Of a DNA stretch of 64,000 nt, positions 13,952 through 25,676 are shown one piece after another. Below the pieces are notes generated by a model, which was given only the letters and a program-made list of their open reading frames with translations, ran no database searches and was not told where the DNA came from. Source of the stretch: Ascidia mentula (lineage: Eukaryota > Chordata > Ascidiacea > Phlebobranchia > Ascidiidae); the NCBI GenBank assembly GCA_947561715.1, contig OX387205.1, positions 11,599,001-11,663,000 on the forward strand, in the 5' to 3' direction. Both the position numbers and the translations under genes were made by a program. Within the stretch, counting starts at the first letter, position 1, and each line of letters opens with the position of its first letter.

Positions 13952-15456
13952 AAAATTATTCCTTTTTGCCAGCGCACGTTAATTCCAACCACTAGCGGCG
14001 CAATTAGTTGCAAACAATATATTTTTTATCGTTTGTCTTTGGAATTTGCATTAAACCGCCAGTGGAAAGCAAAGATATACTTATAAACTTTTGAATTGTT
14101 ATGTTATTTTAACATACTTACTGTGCCAAAATTACCCACTCAAAGTTTTTATTACTTGCCATGCAGTAAAAACGAAAACAATTCAAGTATCCGGAAAGTT
14201 TTTGTTTGTGTTGGACTGCGTGAAAATTGATGACATCTAGTTGTGGTAAAAACGAACCAGTATCAGTAGCAATAAAAGATGCTGACGTCAAAAACTAATA
14301 TGGAACAAATATGCAACTTGTAACTATGAAAAACAACATTAGAAAAACATAACTATTAAGCAGTGTCGATATTTGGTGTTCGTTTAATGTTGGATTTAAA
14401 CTACAATTGTCGCTACATTACGCTGTTTCAAAAAAATTAATTTTTGACCAAACAGCAGTGGAACTATTTTGTTCATTCAAGATTGACGAGCTTATCGCGA
14501 TTATAATTTTTTGCATTACTTTCACGAACTTCCTCGAAGTCGCGCCTAAAAAAACGATCCCAAACAACACACGGATACCCCTGTAAACGTATTTACTTGT
14601 TTTATGTCCCCCTTTTCCCGCCAATACTAAAGAACGTTTTGTTACTGTCGTTGTTCAGGTAAACAGAAGCTTAGCTTCACGGTTGGTCTGAGGTGAATCA
14701 CTTTTCAGTTCCTCTGCAGCATGTTGAAGGTTGTTGCGTATAAATGCTTTTCTACTAGCAAAAAAGCAAAACCTTGTAGAAGACTGTTTAAATTTGCGCA
14801 AACTGAAGTTATAAACCGGTAATATAGGAGCTTTCAACATAGCTGGATACAGAGATGTATATAGGCTATGTATTTCCGTCTAGTAATAATATGTGGCGTT
14901 TGCACATTTTTCTTGATAGGTATTTATACAAAACATTTCTGTAATAACTCTGATTGGTTGAGTGAAAGATCTCTGTATCACCATTGTTCGCGTTTGGGTT
15001 ACAGTTAGTGCTGATTGGTGTGCTGGATACAATACATTTGACTGAGATTTAAAGACTAGTCTATATCCTATATTTCTAAAATTAGAAAGGACAGAAAAGG
15101 TACACGAATGCAAAAGTTCTTATTGAAGTTCAAAATAAAAAAAAACTATGTCAGCTATTAAAGCTCAACATAAAGAAAAATGGTAAATCATTGAATACAA
15201 CTTTATAACTTTCAGTCTTTTACGATTTCTGTTCAGCACAGACTCATTATATAGCGAATCCAATATTTGCATACAAGTTAGAACCTCAGGATCCGAGCAA
15301 ATAAAGTGTTTGATTTGTGCACTTAATCTATTGTGTGCGGTGGGTCATAAAGTAAATTGCAAACAGTTCAATGAAAGTGGTGTATATTGGGTTCTGACGC
15401 AGGTGTAAACTTTCACGCTTTGTGAACTGATGTGGGGATGCTTCTCATAGTTGTAT
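13952..15456. other. Divergent intergenic region, RPS5 to kinase-TPR gene
   Basis: About 1.5 kb between two genes transcribed away from each other, so it should hold both promoters. Only short stop-to-stop frames are present (for example 14418-14624 and 14880-15113 on the minus strand). None has recognisable domains. No clear TATA box or repeat was seen. Confidence 0.55.
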
Positions 15457-18107
15457 ATGATGAGCAACTCCAAGAAACGAAAAAGGGTAAGTTAATCACA
15501 TTTTATTCCCTATACGTCGTTTACAATATCATGTTACATTGCAACCGCAAAACTTCAACTCACTACAACAGCCCAGGGGATATTCAATCTCATCGGAACT
15601 CCCCTACTACAATGATTCTGAGTTTCACACAAGTAAGGACAATACAGATTACCTCGGTTCAGGTGCAAATGCTGAGGTGCGCCGATGTTATCATTCTAAA
15701 CTTGGAAATGTGGCGATCAAATGCTTTAACCCCAAAACAGTGAAAGGAAAAGACAAAGAAGATGAAGTTAAAAAGTAACGTCTAGAAATAAAGTGATGCA
15801 ATTATTTTGTGTTTTCTGTTTATTTTGTCTGCTAGGGTACATACCCATAGATATCCCCTCAAAGCTATCACGGCGTTGGATGTGGTAGTATATAGGCCTT
15901 ATTTGTATATCGCCGTGACTGACACGATTGACGAGTAGCACAGACGGACTTTTGTGGTAGTTGTATGACATTTTCACTCACTATATCGATGTATCATGCA
16001 TTTACAGCAGCGTTATTCGGGAAGCGAATGTGCTCAGTCGCATCCTCCACAACAACATTGTCCAGATTCTGGGAATAGTTGAGCTCAAAAGCAATTGCAT
16101 TGGAATTGTGATGGAGTATGTTCCGGGTGGTAATCTGGAGGATTTTATTCAAAGGCATAATGATAAACCAATACCGTGGGGTGTCCTACTACGGCTCGTG
16201 CAGCAACTTTCTCTTGGACTTGCCTACTTGCACAACTACAGCAAAAAGAGAAGCTTTTGTCATGGTGACGTCAAACCACAAAATATTTTGCTGACCCGAA
16301 GTTTAACTTTGAAGTTGGCTGACTTCACTGCGGCCAGTTTGATTAAAACCAAGAGCCGTGATTCGAGCGAATCATCAGATGTAAATAAGTAATAATGTTT
16401 ATTGGAGATTTCGCATTTCAATCGCTTTCTGTTTAATTCAGGTACCCAAAGGTCGCGAACACACCGACTATTATACTGCTCACGAGTTTTTCACCAGCAC
16501 AGAACGGACACCGGCAATGGATATGTTTAGGTTTGCTCATATACAAAGAACTGTTATTTATACAGGAATGAGGCGTATGGAGTATTTTTGATTGACTGCT
16601 GTTCATATGTTTGTATAGCTTTGGAGTTGTCGTGCTTCAACTCATACTGCGTACTAAGTTGCCATATTGCGCTCGGACATTTTCCAAGCCTGGCTGCTTA
16701 GAAGCTGTTGATGACATTATCAAGAAAGTATCAACTGAAGTGGACAAAGATATTTCCAAACTTCTACGGTCTTTCATTGATCGTTGCATCCATACAAACC
16801 CGGACGAAAGAGCATCTGCAAAACAAGGTTTTAAATTGTTTAACCGACTAACGTAGCAATGACCCGAAGGCACTTACTAATGTTACAGTAAAGGAAGAGG
16901 TGGATGCCCTTATAAAGCAAACATGCGGCGCCGTGATTGCAAGGCAAGTTAGAGAGGTTTGCGAACGGATGTGGTCGACAGACCATCCTCATGAAAATTG
17001 CTGCACTATGTCGACATTGTCATACCCTTTTCACGATTCAATACAAACTGCAGCAGAAAGCTTGAGACAAGGTTTGTCCCTTAACCTGTTGAAAATTGTG
17101 TTTATTGTAAATTTAACGTTTTTTTACTGAATTTACAGAGCCGATGCATGTTGCGCAAACAGGAAACCCAGAAATATCAAAAGATCAGGGCCTGCAAATG
17201 ACAGGCAAGACATTTATTTCTTGTAATAGGTTTAGTTTGGCATTCAATTTCAAAGAGTGTTTGTCTGGTTTAAGTCATTTTTGTCGGCATTTTTATTTCT
17301 CAATGGTACTTGATACTATAGAAGGCTGTAAGGTCAAATTTGAACACAAAAATCTTTTGTTTAGACCATCTACTGAAGCAGTTTAAAACCGCAGTTGAAT
17401 CCCCGGCCAGTGATGATCGGGAGTTCGAAAATTTATTGCAAAACGTGAGAAAACACTCCCCATCAATCCAATTGGATCTTCCTAAACTGTCTCTTAAATG
17501 CATCGAAGTTTCAAAGAGCCTCCATGTGCTATCGTGTAGCCTTGCGTTTGAATTCCTGAAGGAAGCACTAAATTTAGCTCAACGATCTCAAAAAGTTGAC
17601 AGAAAGCTTGAGGCATTTCACCAGTGCACACACCATGCTGTACTGCTCGTCGACCATCTCGTGCAAGACGAAAGAGAGGAGTTTGCCGAGCAGGTGCTGT
17701 CTTATGTGGAAGAAGTTTGCAAATGCGCCGAATCAGTGAATGGGAGTGAAATACTGAATGTTTTGTTCTGCCAATTCAACAGAGCTTTCTGTTGCTGTAG
17801 CGTAAAGAGATACACGGAGAGCATTGCCACGTGTAAGGAAACGATTGACAGAATGGTTCGCACACTGGGATGGAGCTCAGAGACGATGGAAAGCAAATGG
17901 TTTACCTGCAATGCCTATTACAATCTTGCAACGTCGTATAACGGCATTGGAGATCGTACACAAGCTAGAGAGTCGTTGGACAAAGCAATGAGAATTGTCA
18001 TGACTGCCCGTTTCCCTGACGACGATCACAGGCGAGAGCAGATCGAAAAGCACAAGAGGTTGGATGAATATCTGAAGCAGCAAGAGGCAAATGATCTTCT
18101 TGCATAA
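15457..18107 (+). CDS. Protein kinase with C-terminal helical (TPR-like) domain
   Basis: Eight exons (15457-15486, 15572-15774, 16008-16380, 16442-16530, 16619-16827, 16889-17071, 17139-17204, 17365-18107) splice to 1896 nt, 631 aa. Kinase features: Gly loop LGSGANAEV (38-46), VAIK Lys60, alphaC Glu83, catalytic loop HGDVKPQN (163-170), and DFT instead of DFG at 183-185. The APE region reads TAHE, and MDMFSFGVVVLQL matches subdomain IX. Catalytic Lys and Asp are present, so activity is plausible. The C-terminal ~250 aa are alpha-helical. A block (AYYNLATSYNGIGDRTQARE) has the TPR spacing. Intron 7 is GC-AG. Start choice: the ATG at 15457 opens MMSNSKKRKR. The ATG at 15438 is an alternative in another frame. 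RIPK-like Ser/Thr kinase is a guess from the kinase motifs. Confidence 0.78.
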
Positions 18108-18632
18108 CCGAAAATAGTGACAAAATTAGATTTTATGGCTTTATAGTATGCATGTTATGTGTGTATTTGATTGGGTTTGGTAGGTCCAATCACAGGTGCT
18201 GAGAACAAATGAGAAAACGCATACATTTTTGGGATACAAACAGATTATAACAACAACTAAATATCTGCCTTAAAAACGTTTGCCTAATTTTATTGCGTAA
18301 CGTGACACTAAGCATAAAACCATGGTTAATTGAAGTTACGTAATGCATTAAGCATTATTATGTTGTTGACTATTTACAACAAGTGATCTATAATTTTACT
18401 AACTGTATAGTTAACATGTAGAATTAGATAATGATGGCTCTTTTAATTGCGTTGCACTTAAGATTCATATGAAGCTTACTGCTTGACTTCAAGTGATTAT
18501 GTTGAATTGTGAAGAGTTACTAAACATAAAAAGTGAAGAAGAAATGACAATATTACAAGGCCGCTTCGTTTATAAACTTTGCTATGGAAAAGCACACGCA
18601 AAACTCGCCACTTGCTTGGGTTTTTTGGTATC

Positions 18633-18818
18633 TAACTAAACACTGTTTCGTATTGTACACATGTAACTAAACACTGTTTCGTATTGTACACATGTAACTA
18701 AACTTTGTTTCGTATTGTACACATGTAACTAAACACTGTTTCGTATTGTACACATGTAACTAAACACTGTTTCGTATTGTACACATGTAACTAAACTTTG
18801 TTTCGTATTGTACACGCA
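18633..18818. repeat. 31-bp tandem repeat, six copies, A-A-B-A-A-B
   Basis: Six head-to-tail 31-bp units, each containing TGTTTCGTATTGTACAC. Copies 1, 2, 4 and 5 carry AAACACTG, while copies 3 and 6 carry AAACTTTG. So a 93-bp trimer was itself duplicated. There are no spacers, so this is a minisatellite, not a CRISPR array. It ends about 30 nt from the protease A poly(A) signal. Confidence 0.95.
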
Positions 18819-18845
18819 ACACAAACATTCTATTGCTTCGAGTGC

Positions 18846-18851
18846 TTTATT
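18846..18851 (-). terminator. Polyadenylation signal, protease A
   Basis: AATAAA on the minus strand about 21 nt past the protease A stop codon (18872-18874). Confidence 0.6.
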
Positions 18852-18871
18852 TCATACACGCTGAAACAAAT

Positions 18872-21006
18872 TTAAACATCGGTGTTTGAGGAGATCCAGT
18901 TTCTCACAGCCGACACTTTGGCGTAACCCACAGGGTATGTCGTGCGGCAGTTGGATTCGGCCCACGATGCGATTCCAATAAGCAAGGTTTCCCCGTTGTT
19001 ATCGAAAGTGAGTGGACCGCCAGAGTCTCCCTGCAAAATAAACGTAAAGAATTCTACTTTTGGAAATAATTCCTCTCCTATGTCGCGAACACAACACAAA
19101 ATAACAAGTGATAGGCCAGTTAGAATTAAACGACTGACGTATTGGCCGCCCCTGAATTTTACCATGAAAAAGAAATGTTACCATGTTGAACCCGTAAATA
19201 TAATCGTAACATCACCCACCATGCATGAGCTGACGTCTCCATTCCCGCCAACACACTGCATTCTGTCGGTGATCTGAATACTGCTACCCCATGCATTCTG
19301 GCAATCAGCTTCCGACACGTAATTGATGCTGGTCCATTGCAGAGTTTGTGGGATTACTTGATCTGTGTGATGCAAAATATATAGTGGTGTTTGCGAGCGT
19401 AATAATGTATATGCAGTCGTTTGAAGTCGGTTACTTCAGAACACCGCACTAATCGGTAAGACGATTTTGGGAATTAAAAGGTGACCAATCAAGCACATGC
19501 AAAAGTTAGGAATTAGATGAAGAAAATTATGCAGAACGCAAGCATTTTTACTCGTCATAGCTCTAATGTCAAAATACTGTTCTTTTTAAGTTCTGTTTTT
19601 TTCTAAGACTTACTTCCAAATCCTTGGGTATAACCCCAACCAGAGATTATTCCGACAGCATTACCAACAATTTCGTCCCCTTGATTTGGCAACTTGATAG
19701 CTTTAATCTAATAAAAAGTATTATTATTTGCACTGTGACAAACGATATGACAACATTTTTTGAGCTCTTTGGTTTCCGTTTAATTAAATTATCTTATTGC
19801 GCTTCGGAAACATACCAACTTTTTTTAAGTAGTTAGGCTACCGTTTCACTGTTTAACGGAAAAAATATTTATTGCCCATCCACGTGTTGCGTCCAGACGT
19901 ATTGTCTGCAAGGACTTTTTTTTACTAAAGATTTTATGCGCTTTTATGCCTTTTATGTACAAGGCCCTAATTGACTTCACGGAACAATCACACTGCATGT
20001 TTGGGATGCGTAAGAGGAGATACTTTTTGTCAAGTAAAAATTGTGGTGACAATATATGCCCGGTGATTAACAACTAAATTACATTGTCACCATAAGATGC
20101 ATCGGAGGACAAAGTAAGCACGGCGTAGTCGTAGTCAAATGGCAAGCTGTTATACTGGGGATGGGCATAGAAGGTCTGAACACGAATATTTTGTTCCAAA
20201 TTCTGGTAATTGGAACCACCAAAGCCTGCGTCCACAAAGCTGCAATATAACATTTACACTTGAAGCAACAAAGAGAGAAAAAATAACATTTGTTATAAAA
20301 CACTTATATTTACTTACTTAGATTTGCAGTGAGCGGCCGAGAGAGCGTATTTGTTGGAGATCAAGGAGCATCCACAGAAGTGCCTTCCGTTTTGCTGAAG
20401 CGAACCCTAAAACATAAGAAAAATACAACAATTTAAGAAGATAGCTGTTGTGGTAGATTTTACATATAACACCAGCAATTGCCATTTTAGTGTGAAACGC
20501 TTGCTGTTACTTATACTGACCTGCCAGGGAAATTGGCCACTGGTGGCGTCTTGACCGTTGATGACACGAGATGTGAATTGTCTTGGCGCACCAAACGCTG
20601 CAAAAAAACTTGTAAATAACATCATGGCATACACTGCTCGATTGTCCTGAAAAATATGCTTCACCTACTTTTATTTTTATACACCGCTTTTGGAAGTGTT
20701 TTATATTGTGACTCTCAATATAAAGAAAGCGGTCAAACTATTACATTGGCTAAAAATTAGCCCTAAAACACATTCAACAACTAAATCTTCAATACTAACA
20801 AAATAGCCAATGCAATAGTGGAGAATGATACAGAAACGTCTGTATCATGAGATTCTCGACTATTACATTGACTATTTTGTTTGTATTGAAGATTTACAAA
20901 ACCGTCAGTTACGTAACTAAATATTCAATGTGCCATCAAAACCAATTGACTTACGGGCCGGAAGGGCAGAGGCGAGAGCCAGACATGCAAGAAAGTACAG
21001 CAACAT
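18872..21006 (-). CDS. Secreted chymotrypsin-family serine protease A (elastase-like pocket)
   Basis: S1-family endopeptidase zymogen. Seven minus-strand exons (21006-20955, 20597-20521, 20406-20318, 20239-20083, 19707-19614, 19362-19220, 19030-18872) splice to 771 nt, 256 aa. Signal peptide MLLYFLACLALASALPA, short propeptide, activation site SR/VINGQ. Catalytic triad in LSAAHC, DYDYAVLTL and GDSGGPL. S1 pocket: Ser at position 189 (six before the active Ser). SWAESNC gives Ala216 and YPVGY gives Val226, so the pocket looks narrowed and elastase-like (inference from chymotrypsin numbering). Exon structure and intron phases are identical to the three other proteases here. A TATA-like TTAAAA lies 62 nt upstream of the ATG on the minus strand. 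Confidence 0.93.
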
Positions 21007-21067
21007 TGTTACAGTTCCAAGTTGTCGGTGCTGAAACAAGAATGTTTTTCCACGTCAGCTGGCAGCC

Positions 21068-21073
21068 TTTTAA
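21068..21073 (-). promoter_or_regulatory. Possible TATA-like box of protease A
   Basis: Minus-strand TTAAAA 62 nt upstream of the ATG, close to the ATG spacing of the TATA boxes of proteases B and D. Weak on its own. Confidence 0.35.
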
Positions 21074-21935
21074 CTAGAACTAGTCGCTGCCAGCATGTCA
21101 ACTTCCCACCAGTTTTGAATTTTCTGTCAGTCTGTGTGAAAGAAAGCACCTGCATTGTACTGGAAGCAGTTATTTTAGTGCGATATTCGGTTTGATCAAA
21201 TGCTTAGAGAGGGCGTTTGGCTCGCGATGCCAAACAATCGTGACGTCAGTAACAGGAGTTGTCTGGAAAAACGTCCGACCGATGTTTAAACTGCAAGCTT
21301 TTGTAATATATTTAATGGTGTTGTCCGTTGACGTGTAAACAATTTGTTAAACCTGCTCCCAGTGCAAAATATAAAAACGGACGCAAACATGAACGTTTGT
21401 GCTTACATGTGAAGTTGCATTTGTGTGGGCATGGTTTCTTGCATGTCAACTATATAGGTTGGTTCAAGTTCTGCTTTCCCAAAATTTCACACTGTCGTTT
21501 TATGGGATACGTTACGTTTTGTGTCATTGAACTATGACATCCAGATTCATTCCACTTCTGTACACCAAATTTTACCAATTATTGTTATTCTCTTGCAGAG
21601 ACGTGTTCTTACTTTGTTTTCAAAAAATCTAACCTTGTTCTTAAGCCGCCAAGGGTTACACTTCGAATATAGTTTTTTCTGGGAAGTGGAAAAAGGGCAT
21701 TTAATTTTTATCCAAAACTCAGTGTGACACCATAACGTCTATTGTGAGCGCCAGACCATATACACGTCAGAAAATGAGGACACAAGTGGTTTAAATTTAC
21801 CTGAGATATTTTGTTTGTCATTACAGCGTTTTTTCAATGTTATGGCATTTCAGGGGGGAATGCTGCATTAAATGAGCTCTCATGAAAAATTCAAATACTT
21901 TTTACCTAATACGCTTGGATAATATTTGTAGTTTT

Positions 21936-21941
21936 TATTTG
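21936..21941 (-). terminator. Polyadenylation signal, protease B
   Basis: AATAAA on the minus strand about 36 nt past the protease B stop codon. Confidence 0.5.
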
Positions 21942-21976
21942 CGTCAAAACATGCAATCAAAGCAATATTAGCCTTT

Positions 21977-24369
21977 TCACTGCATTTGTTGGTCGATCCA
22001 GCTTCTCACCGCTGAAATCTTGGCGTAACCGCCAGGATAGCTGCCGCTGCATCTGCTTTGAACCCAGGAAACTGCTCCAATCAAAACAGTTTTTCCGTTG
22101 TCTTTGATAGTCAGGGGGCCACCAGAGTCACCCTGTGGATAAGAATAAATCGAACTTGTTGCTTTTGGAATGTTTGGTGACGTTATAATACAGAGTGATG
22201 GCCAAACTTGCATGTCCACGGGATTGTAGAATTATTCTCGGAAAATTTTGAAGGTAATAAGGATAAATGTATCAAAGCAACAGGACAGAGAAATGCAGTA
22301 AAGTGTATGCAAGTGTGGTTTTGGGTGCTGAATGACCGGGTGTGTCTTACCATGCATGAGCTCACTCCATTTCCACCAGCGCATTGAATTCGGTTGGTAA
22401 TTTCAATGGTTGAACCCCATACAGATTGACAATCTGACTGTGATACCAAAGGAATGTCGGTCTTTTGGAGTGTGTTTGGCGTCACTTGATCTGTAATGAC
22501 GAAGGAAATTAATCAGGAAACAACAAAGACTAGTGTTTGTAATAATTTAGTCATCGTTATCTTAGTCTAGTGCCTGAGTTGGCTAATGGAATTAAAATAA
22601 GTGCATGTTCTGTTCATTTTACCAAGGTATAAACTGAACTCGAATTAAGGTATTAGGAAGTTACAATACACAAAAATAAACAAATAAGTAATTACTTATT
22701 AAGTAAAGACATGTTGCAATTATGTATCTTGGTTTTCTAATTTGGGCTTGGACAGGATTAGGTTAAGAACACAGAACACAACGTACTTCCGTAACCAGTA
22801 GTGTAGCCCCAACCAGAAGTGGATGCCCAGCCGGAATATTCAACTCCCTGAGCTGCCATAGGAATGACTTGAACCTTGAATACATTTTTTAATTGAACGT
22901 TTAGGCTTGGCATAATTTTTAAACTCAGGACTTTTTAACTTGTGGTGACGAATGTAAATTTTTGCTTACGTTTTGTGGTTAATTTTTATTCACAACCACT
23001 AATGACCATATGCGCACGCTTTGCCTTCTGCAAAAAGATGTATATTTGCAGTAATAAAACGATTAAATTCATATTTTAAACGAAGCGATCAGAAGGTAAG
23101 CGTTTTTACAAAAAGATCCTGCTTGTGATGGCATGTGCGTAATTGTTTCTTCGACATTGTACATTTATCCTAACACAAAAAATAACGAAAAAACATTAGC
23201 ACTATCGTATGTTTACGAGATTGTTGAGGGTGGCGTCTCCACTCATCGTAATCACGGCGTAATCGTAATCGAAGGTGTTGGAGTTATACTGAGGATGCGG
23301 AGTAAACACTTGCTGGGAGAACGCCTGGTCCGGATTTCTGTAGTCAACGGCGCCGAGACCTACCGTCACCAATCTTAACAAAACAACATAAACTGAAAAG
23401 TCTTTCTGCATGTTATGATCTTTTTCCGCTTAAATATTTTGTAAAATTGCACTTGACGACGTCATCGTGCTTGTTACTTGGATTCACTTTTTGAGGTATA
23501 TTACGCAGGGGGGTTAATAGTTTAGGAAACAAGTTGGTGACTTTCCACATCCCAACAAGAAACTAGAACACTCGCGCAAGACGAGTGGCGCGGATTTTTT
23601 AGCGGTTTTTTGATGCAACTTACGAGACTTGACAATGGGCGGCTGACATCACGTGACGAGTTGAAATGAGAGAACCTCCGCAGAAATGAGAGCCACTGCT
23701 CCTCTGCAAGGTTACCTGTTTAACAGAAAGAGCTTACAAACTAAACCGCCAAATTACCTGCGTATCCCTACAAAACTTAAGCCCACTTTGTGATTCAGGC
23801 AGCTTCGGGTGTTTGTTCATTTTATTTACACATGGCAGCAACATGTAGATGTTTAATTTAAATTTTTCTGTCCTACGATTTTTTTATGCATAACATTATT
23901 AAATGCACACTCAAAGCCAGCCGTAAACAATTAAAAATGACGAAAGAAAACGAAACCCTGTATACCTGCCAAGGGAATTCCCCAGCTGAGGCATCTTGAC
24001 CATTCACAATTCTGGTCTCGAGGCCACCGAGGCTGAACGGATGTGACACGTGGTTGCTTGGAAAGGCTACAGAGTAACATGCGAGTTAAACAACGAGAGT
24101 TGAAGCATGAGGCGCCACTGTGCATGCTTAACATCATATAGGAATAAACAGTGTCCAAACCAAATAAGTTATATCAGTGAGATATGGGGCACATTTAGAA
24201 ACCTTGACTTTACTGGGATAAAGTTTTGAGTATTACTCGTATTCCGTTTTTATAAACTTACACAGAGAGCTATTAGGCTCGCGCATCAAAAGCACAAATT
24301 AAAGAGTAATGCAATGTACTCACCCAAAGCGCCAGAGAAACAGAAAACTGCGATGACTTGAAACAACAT
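21977..24369 (-). CDS. Secreted chymotrypsin-family serine protease B (elastase-like pocket)
   Basis: Seven minus-strand exons (24369-24324, 24066-23966, 23703-23624, 23373-23217, 22874-22787, 22490-22351, 22132-21977) splice to 768 nt, 255 aa. Signal peptide MLFQVIAVFCFSGALA, propeptide, activation site TR/IVNGQ. Triad in MSAAHC, DYDYAVITM and GDSGGPL. Pocket residues by chymotrypsin numbering: Ser189, Val216 (SWVQSRC), Gly226 (YPGGY). Val216 is the classic elastase substitution, so preference for small side chains is inferred. Same strand and exon plan as protease A, hence tandem paralogues. A good TATA box lies 64 nt upstream of the ATG. Confidence 0.94.
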
Positions 24370-24432
24370 GATTCCAATATTTTCACTTGCTAGTTATAGG
24401 CAATGAAATAACGCACGCATAAATCGTCTGGG

Positions 24433-24439
24433 TTTTATA
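24433..24439 (-). promoter_or_regulatory. TATA box of protease B
   Basis: Minus-strand CTATAAAACCC, 64 nt upstream of the start codon at 24369. The same distance is found in protease D. Confidence 0.7.
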
Positions 24440-24561
24440 GGCGTTACCCACAAGTTTAAACGGTGGGAAATCTGTCATCTGGCCTTCCTTCTTCGGCTTG
24501 TCGCAACTCATCGCCCCCAACGCGATATCCCAGAAGTTTCTTAATTTTTTTTACAACACCG

Positions 24562-24572
24562 GGATTTGAACC
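24562..24572 (-). repeat. tRNA-derived repeat remnant (B box)
   Basis: Minus-strand GGTTCAAATCC is a perfect Pol III B-box consensus, preceded by GAATATCCA and followed by CGGTG and an A-rich tract. No A box or cloverleaf was found, so it is a fragment. A similar flank occurs at 44741-44750 and 58882-58943. Confidence 0.45.
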
Positions 24573-24866
24573 CTGGATATTCTGGGAACGAAATAAGGTC
24601 TTTTCTTTGTATATTTCTTTGAAATGTATGTGTTTTAGCATCACTGAAGAAACGCACAGGGTAGATGTAAAAATCAGATACGATGACAAGTTCGATGTGG
24701 GTTCAAATGTTTTATTCTTTTCATATCGACAAACTTACCCTTGGCAATACTTCTTCATGGCACTCACGATAAATTATGTGGGGAACCTGCCGTTTATATT
24801 TAAGACGCTATCGTCAAACAAGATATACAGGCCCGTTGCTTGACAAACATACCTACGGAATTTTCA

Positions 24867-25588
24867 CACCTGTACGATCAAAATAGAATTGCATTTCGGC
24901 GGCAATTGTGCAAAGTCGATTCTTTGTGTGCTTGGTTGCCATTTCGCACGCAATGTAGACGGAGTTATTTCGTTGTACCTAATAATAGCAAATGTCTTAT
25001 ACCAGCTCGACGAATGGCAACTTTTCCACCGCTAACGCTTTTGCTCATGGAGTTCCCTGTGGTTTTATGACGTAATAATGCGTGTTGATTGACAGTTGGC
25101 GTGGCAAGCGCCAGCACGAAAATCTGTAGTCGACTTCGGTCTCCTACGATTGTTTTAAAGCCTTTTGTTGCGGTCATCTCATGAGATTGTGGGGCATAAA
25201 AACCGTCTTTGTGGGCACAATTTGTGGGTTCTGAAACTCCGCGCCGATTGCACCCCTCTCATGGAGCCTATTCCCCCCTCGCTGAACTATAACATCTGTC
25301 TGACCAAAATAGTATCATGCTGCACCCTTGCTAAGTCGAATGCTTCGTTGTTTGCTTTGTGTCAAGAGGCGTTTCGCACGCGACGGCAAAGCAGCATTTT
25401 TATTTTACCAATAAAGTTATTGGCACGAAACAACACCAGGTGCAAAATGTCCCAAGGGCCATTTTTAACCCACTCTTTAGGTCATTTAAAACTTTGCCAC
25501 CGTAAGCACTTTATACATCGCGCGCTCCGATAGGTTTAATAACGTCATAATGCGTGTGTTAATTGTCACGCGGGCGTGGCGAACGCCC
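24867..25588. repeat. Imperfect direct duplication upstream of protease C
   Basis: Copies at about 24867-25114 and 25292-25588 share, in order, CAAAATAG, AAGTCGA, TTTCGCACGC and ACGT-ATAATGCGTGT, then a GGCGTGGC-AGCGCC-like block. Identity is partial with indels. A third short copy of the last motif (TGACGTAATAATACGTAC) lies in intron 1 of protease C near 25732. Confidence 0.65.
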
Positions 25589-25676
25589 AAAAGAGTCACC
25601 TCTGATTGGTCAGAATTCATATTAGCGATTTGCCTTTCGTGGAAAACTTCACTTGTCGACGAATTACGTTTCAAGC

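Larger units (their letters stand above)
18108..18871. other. 3' regions of convergent kinase-TPR and protease A genes
   Basis: Non-coding AT-rich sequence. No close AATAAA was found for the kinase gene. Contains the 31-bp tandem array (18633-18818) and the protease A poly(A) signal (18846-18851, -). Confidence 0.6.
21007..21976. other. Intergenic region between proteases A and B
   Basis: Holds the promoter of A (TATA-like sequence at 21068-21073) and the 3' end of B with an AATAAA at 21936-21941 (-). The small frames at 21328-21727 show no domain and are treated as chance. Confidence 0.55.
24370..25676. other. Divergent promoter region between proteases B and C
   Basis: About 1.3 kb between head-to-head protease genes. 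Contains the TATA box of B (24433-24439), a tRNA-like B-box remnant (24562-24572, -) and an imperfect duplication (24867-25114 and 25292-25588). A CCAAT element (ATTGG at about 25605) sits upstream of C. No gene was seen. Confidence 0.6.

Noticed and set aside
18633..18818. CRISPR array
   Set aside because: The 31-bp units abut each other with no variable spacers, and the genome is eukaryotic.
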